Below, piece after piece: positions 63,264-64,000 of a stretch of DNA of 64,000 nt. The stretch's first letter is position 1. Every line of letters starts with the position of its first letter. A program made the translations under genes and the position numbers. The stretch comes from Aureibacter tunicatorum (GTDB lineage: Bacteria > Bacteroidota > Bacteroidia > Cytophagales > Cyclobacteriaceae). The stretch is from positions 2,542,001 to 2,606,000 of the forward strand of contig NZ_AP025305.1 in assembly GCF_036492635.1 (NCBI RefSeq), given 5' to 3'. The notes beneath the pieces were generated by a model, which was not told where the DNA came from, searched no databases, and was given only the letters and a program-made list of their open reading frames with translations.

Positions 63264-64000
63264 TCACTCGGATTCAGTTGATTTAAAATAATCATCCAAT
63301 CTATCAATATACAGCTCTGTCTCTCCCAAATCATTAATATGGAACATTCTATTGAACTTTGCTTTTTCAACAATCTGCGAACCAAGATATGATTTGCGCT
63401 GATAAATCACCTGACTGAATGTATTGTCAAACCCTTGAACTTGAACGACAAATTCCCACTTTGACTTATTTTCCATCCCTAACTTATATATTGGGCTATT
63501 TTCATCAATTGGATGCACTACTGTCCAGTTCAATGGAAAATATAAAATTGAGTCATGCTCCAATTCCAGTTTATGAAATTTATTCACAAACGAATCTTCA
63601 TGCTTTTCTGAAATAACCATAACAACGGTCACTTTCATCTCTATCAAGATATCAGAACGTTCATTGACCAGTCGAAACATCAACGCATCTTTTCCATCCT
63701 TCCATGGCGAAATCAACATGTCTTTGCTAAACCTTATTTTAGATGTAGGCTTGGAAAATCGAGCATAGATCAGTGCTGTTACCAATGAAAAAGTAATCAG
63801 CCCATGGACCGCCTCTATCGAAGCAACGACGTTGGGCAAAACTCCAATAGGGCTCATTGCTCCGTACCCGACTGTTGTAAAGGTTTGAAAACTAAAATAC
63901 AAGCAATCGTCAAAAGCTTCCCAATTATAACCAATATCAGCCCCGTCTATAAACTCAGCACCTATAGCAAAATAGATCACTGCAAACACCAAGTTATTCA
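63264..64000 (-). CDS. Inward-rectifier potassium channel (KirBac type), cut by the window edge
   Basis: The frame is open to the right edge, so the true start lies outside; at least 244 residues are visible. The selectivity filter TVGYG lies in FQTFTTVGYGAMSP, after a pore helix (CLYFSFQTF) and a second membrane helix (HGLITFSLVTALIYARFS). The remaining 160 residues form the cytosolic IRK-type beta domain (LMFRLVNERSDILIEMKVTVVMV, LELEHDSILYFPLNWTVVHPID). Two-helix K+ channels of this kind set membrane potential. The N-terminal helix is missing because of the window edge. It precedes the redox operon by 43 bases on the same strand. Confidence 0.9.
   Translation of the reverse strand, partial: NNLVFAVIYFAIGAEFIDGADIGYNWEAFDDCLYFSFQTFTTVGYGAMSPIGVLPNVVASIEAVHGLITFSLVTALIYARFSKPTSKIRFSKDMLISPWKDGKDALMFRLVNERSDILIEMKVTVVMVISEKHEDSFVNKFHKLELEHDSILYFPLNWTVVHPIDENSPIYKLGMENKSKWEFVVQVQGFDNTFSQVIYQRKSYLGSQIVEKAKFNRMFHINDLGETELYIDRLDDYFKSTESE

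Noticed and set aside
1-64000. CRISPR arrays, tRNA or rRNA genes, and intact insertion sequences
   Set aside because: I read the spacers for regular repeats, cloverleaf-like arms and transposase motifs and found none that I could support.

Overview
The window looks like chromosomal DNA from a marine-type Bacteroidota of the Cytophagales (Flammeovirgaceae/Persicobacteraceae kind). The reasons are type IX secretion parts (PorQ, two PorE-like PD40/CRD/OmpA proteins), a type III glutamine synthetase, GH92 mannosidase, many signal peptides ending in Q, AT-rich spacers, few Shine-Dalgarno sites and TAnnTTTG-like -7 boxes. The genus is an inference. I saw no rRNA, tRNA, CRISPR array or intact insertion sequence.

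Layout. 0-15 kb is mostly housekeeping on the minus strand: glnN (cut by the window edge), an ion antiporter, a TPR/WG exported protein with a STAS-like partner, ApbE, an SDR enzyme (plus strand), GlgX, a porQ-hslU pair and lon. 15.2-17.3 kb holds a PorE-like envelope protein. 17.7-28.1 kb is a tight plus-strand run of seven genes without signal peptides: an Fe-S GMC sugar dehydrogenase, a VioB-type ferritin-like protein, a dehydrogenase small-subunit homologue, a beta-propeller resembling fungal aldos-2-ulose dehydratase, a GH133-type debranching enzyme, a GH63-type glucosidase and an IolE-type dehydratase/isomerase. I read it as a cytosolic route that frees glucosyl units, oxidises them to keto-sugars and dehydrates the product. 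It is the best candidate here for an undescribed system.

28-43 kb carries folD, a GH92 mannosidase, a PhoD phosphatase, a second PorE-like protein, queE, typA, an OmpA lipoprotein and a pta / 3-hydroxyacyl-CoA dehydrogenase / ackA operon. 43-58.5 kb is more accessory: a DAACS transporter, a helical protein, a GNAT enzyme, two related surface proteins, a 617-aa protein that resembles contractile-injection-system-associated effectors, a papain-like protease, MOSC, pirin, gamma-carbonic anhydrase, PabB, a DUF4163/DUF3298-type lipoprotein, and a 118-aa gene followed by a tyrosine recombinase that has lost its catalytic residues. Two copies of a ~98-bp palindromic repeat stand upstream of the transporter gene and the effector-like gene.

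58.5-64 kb, all minus strand, holds an alpha/beta hydrolase and ATP-grasp pair, then a membrane redox operon (YHS protein, CAVRC protein, Rieske-ferric reductase fusion, two small membrane proteins), and a KirBac-type potassium channel that runs off the right edge.
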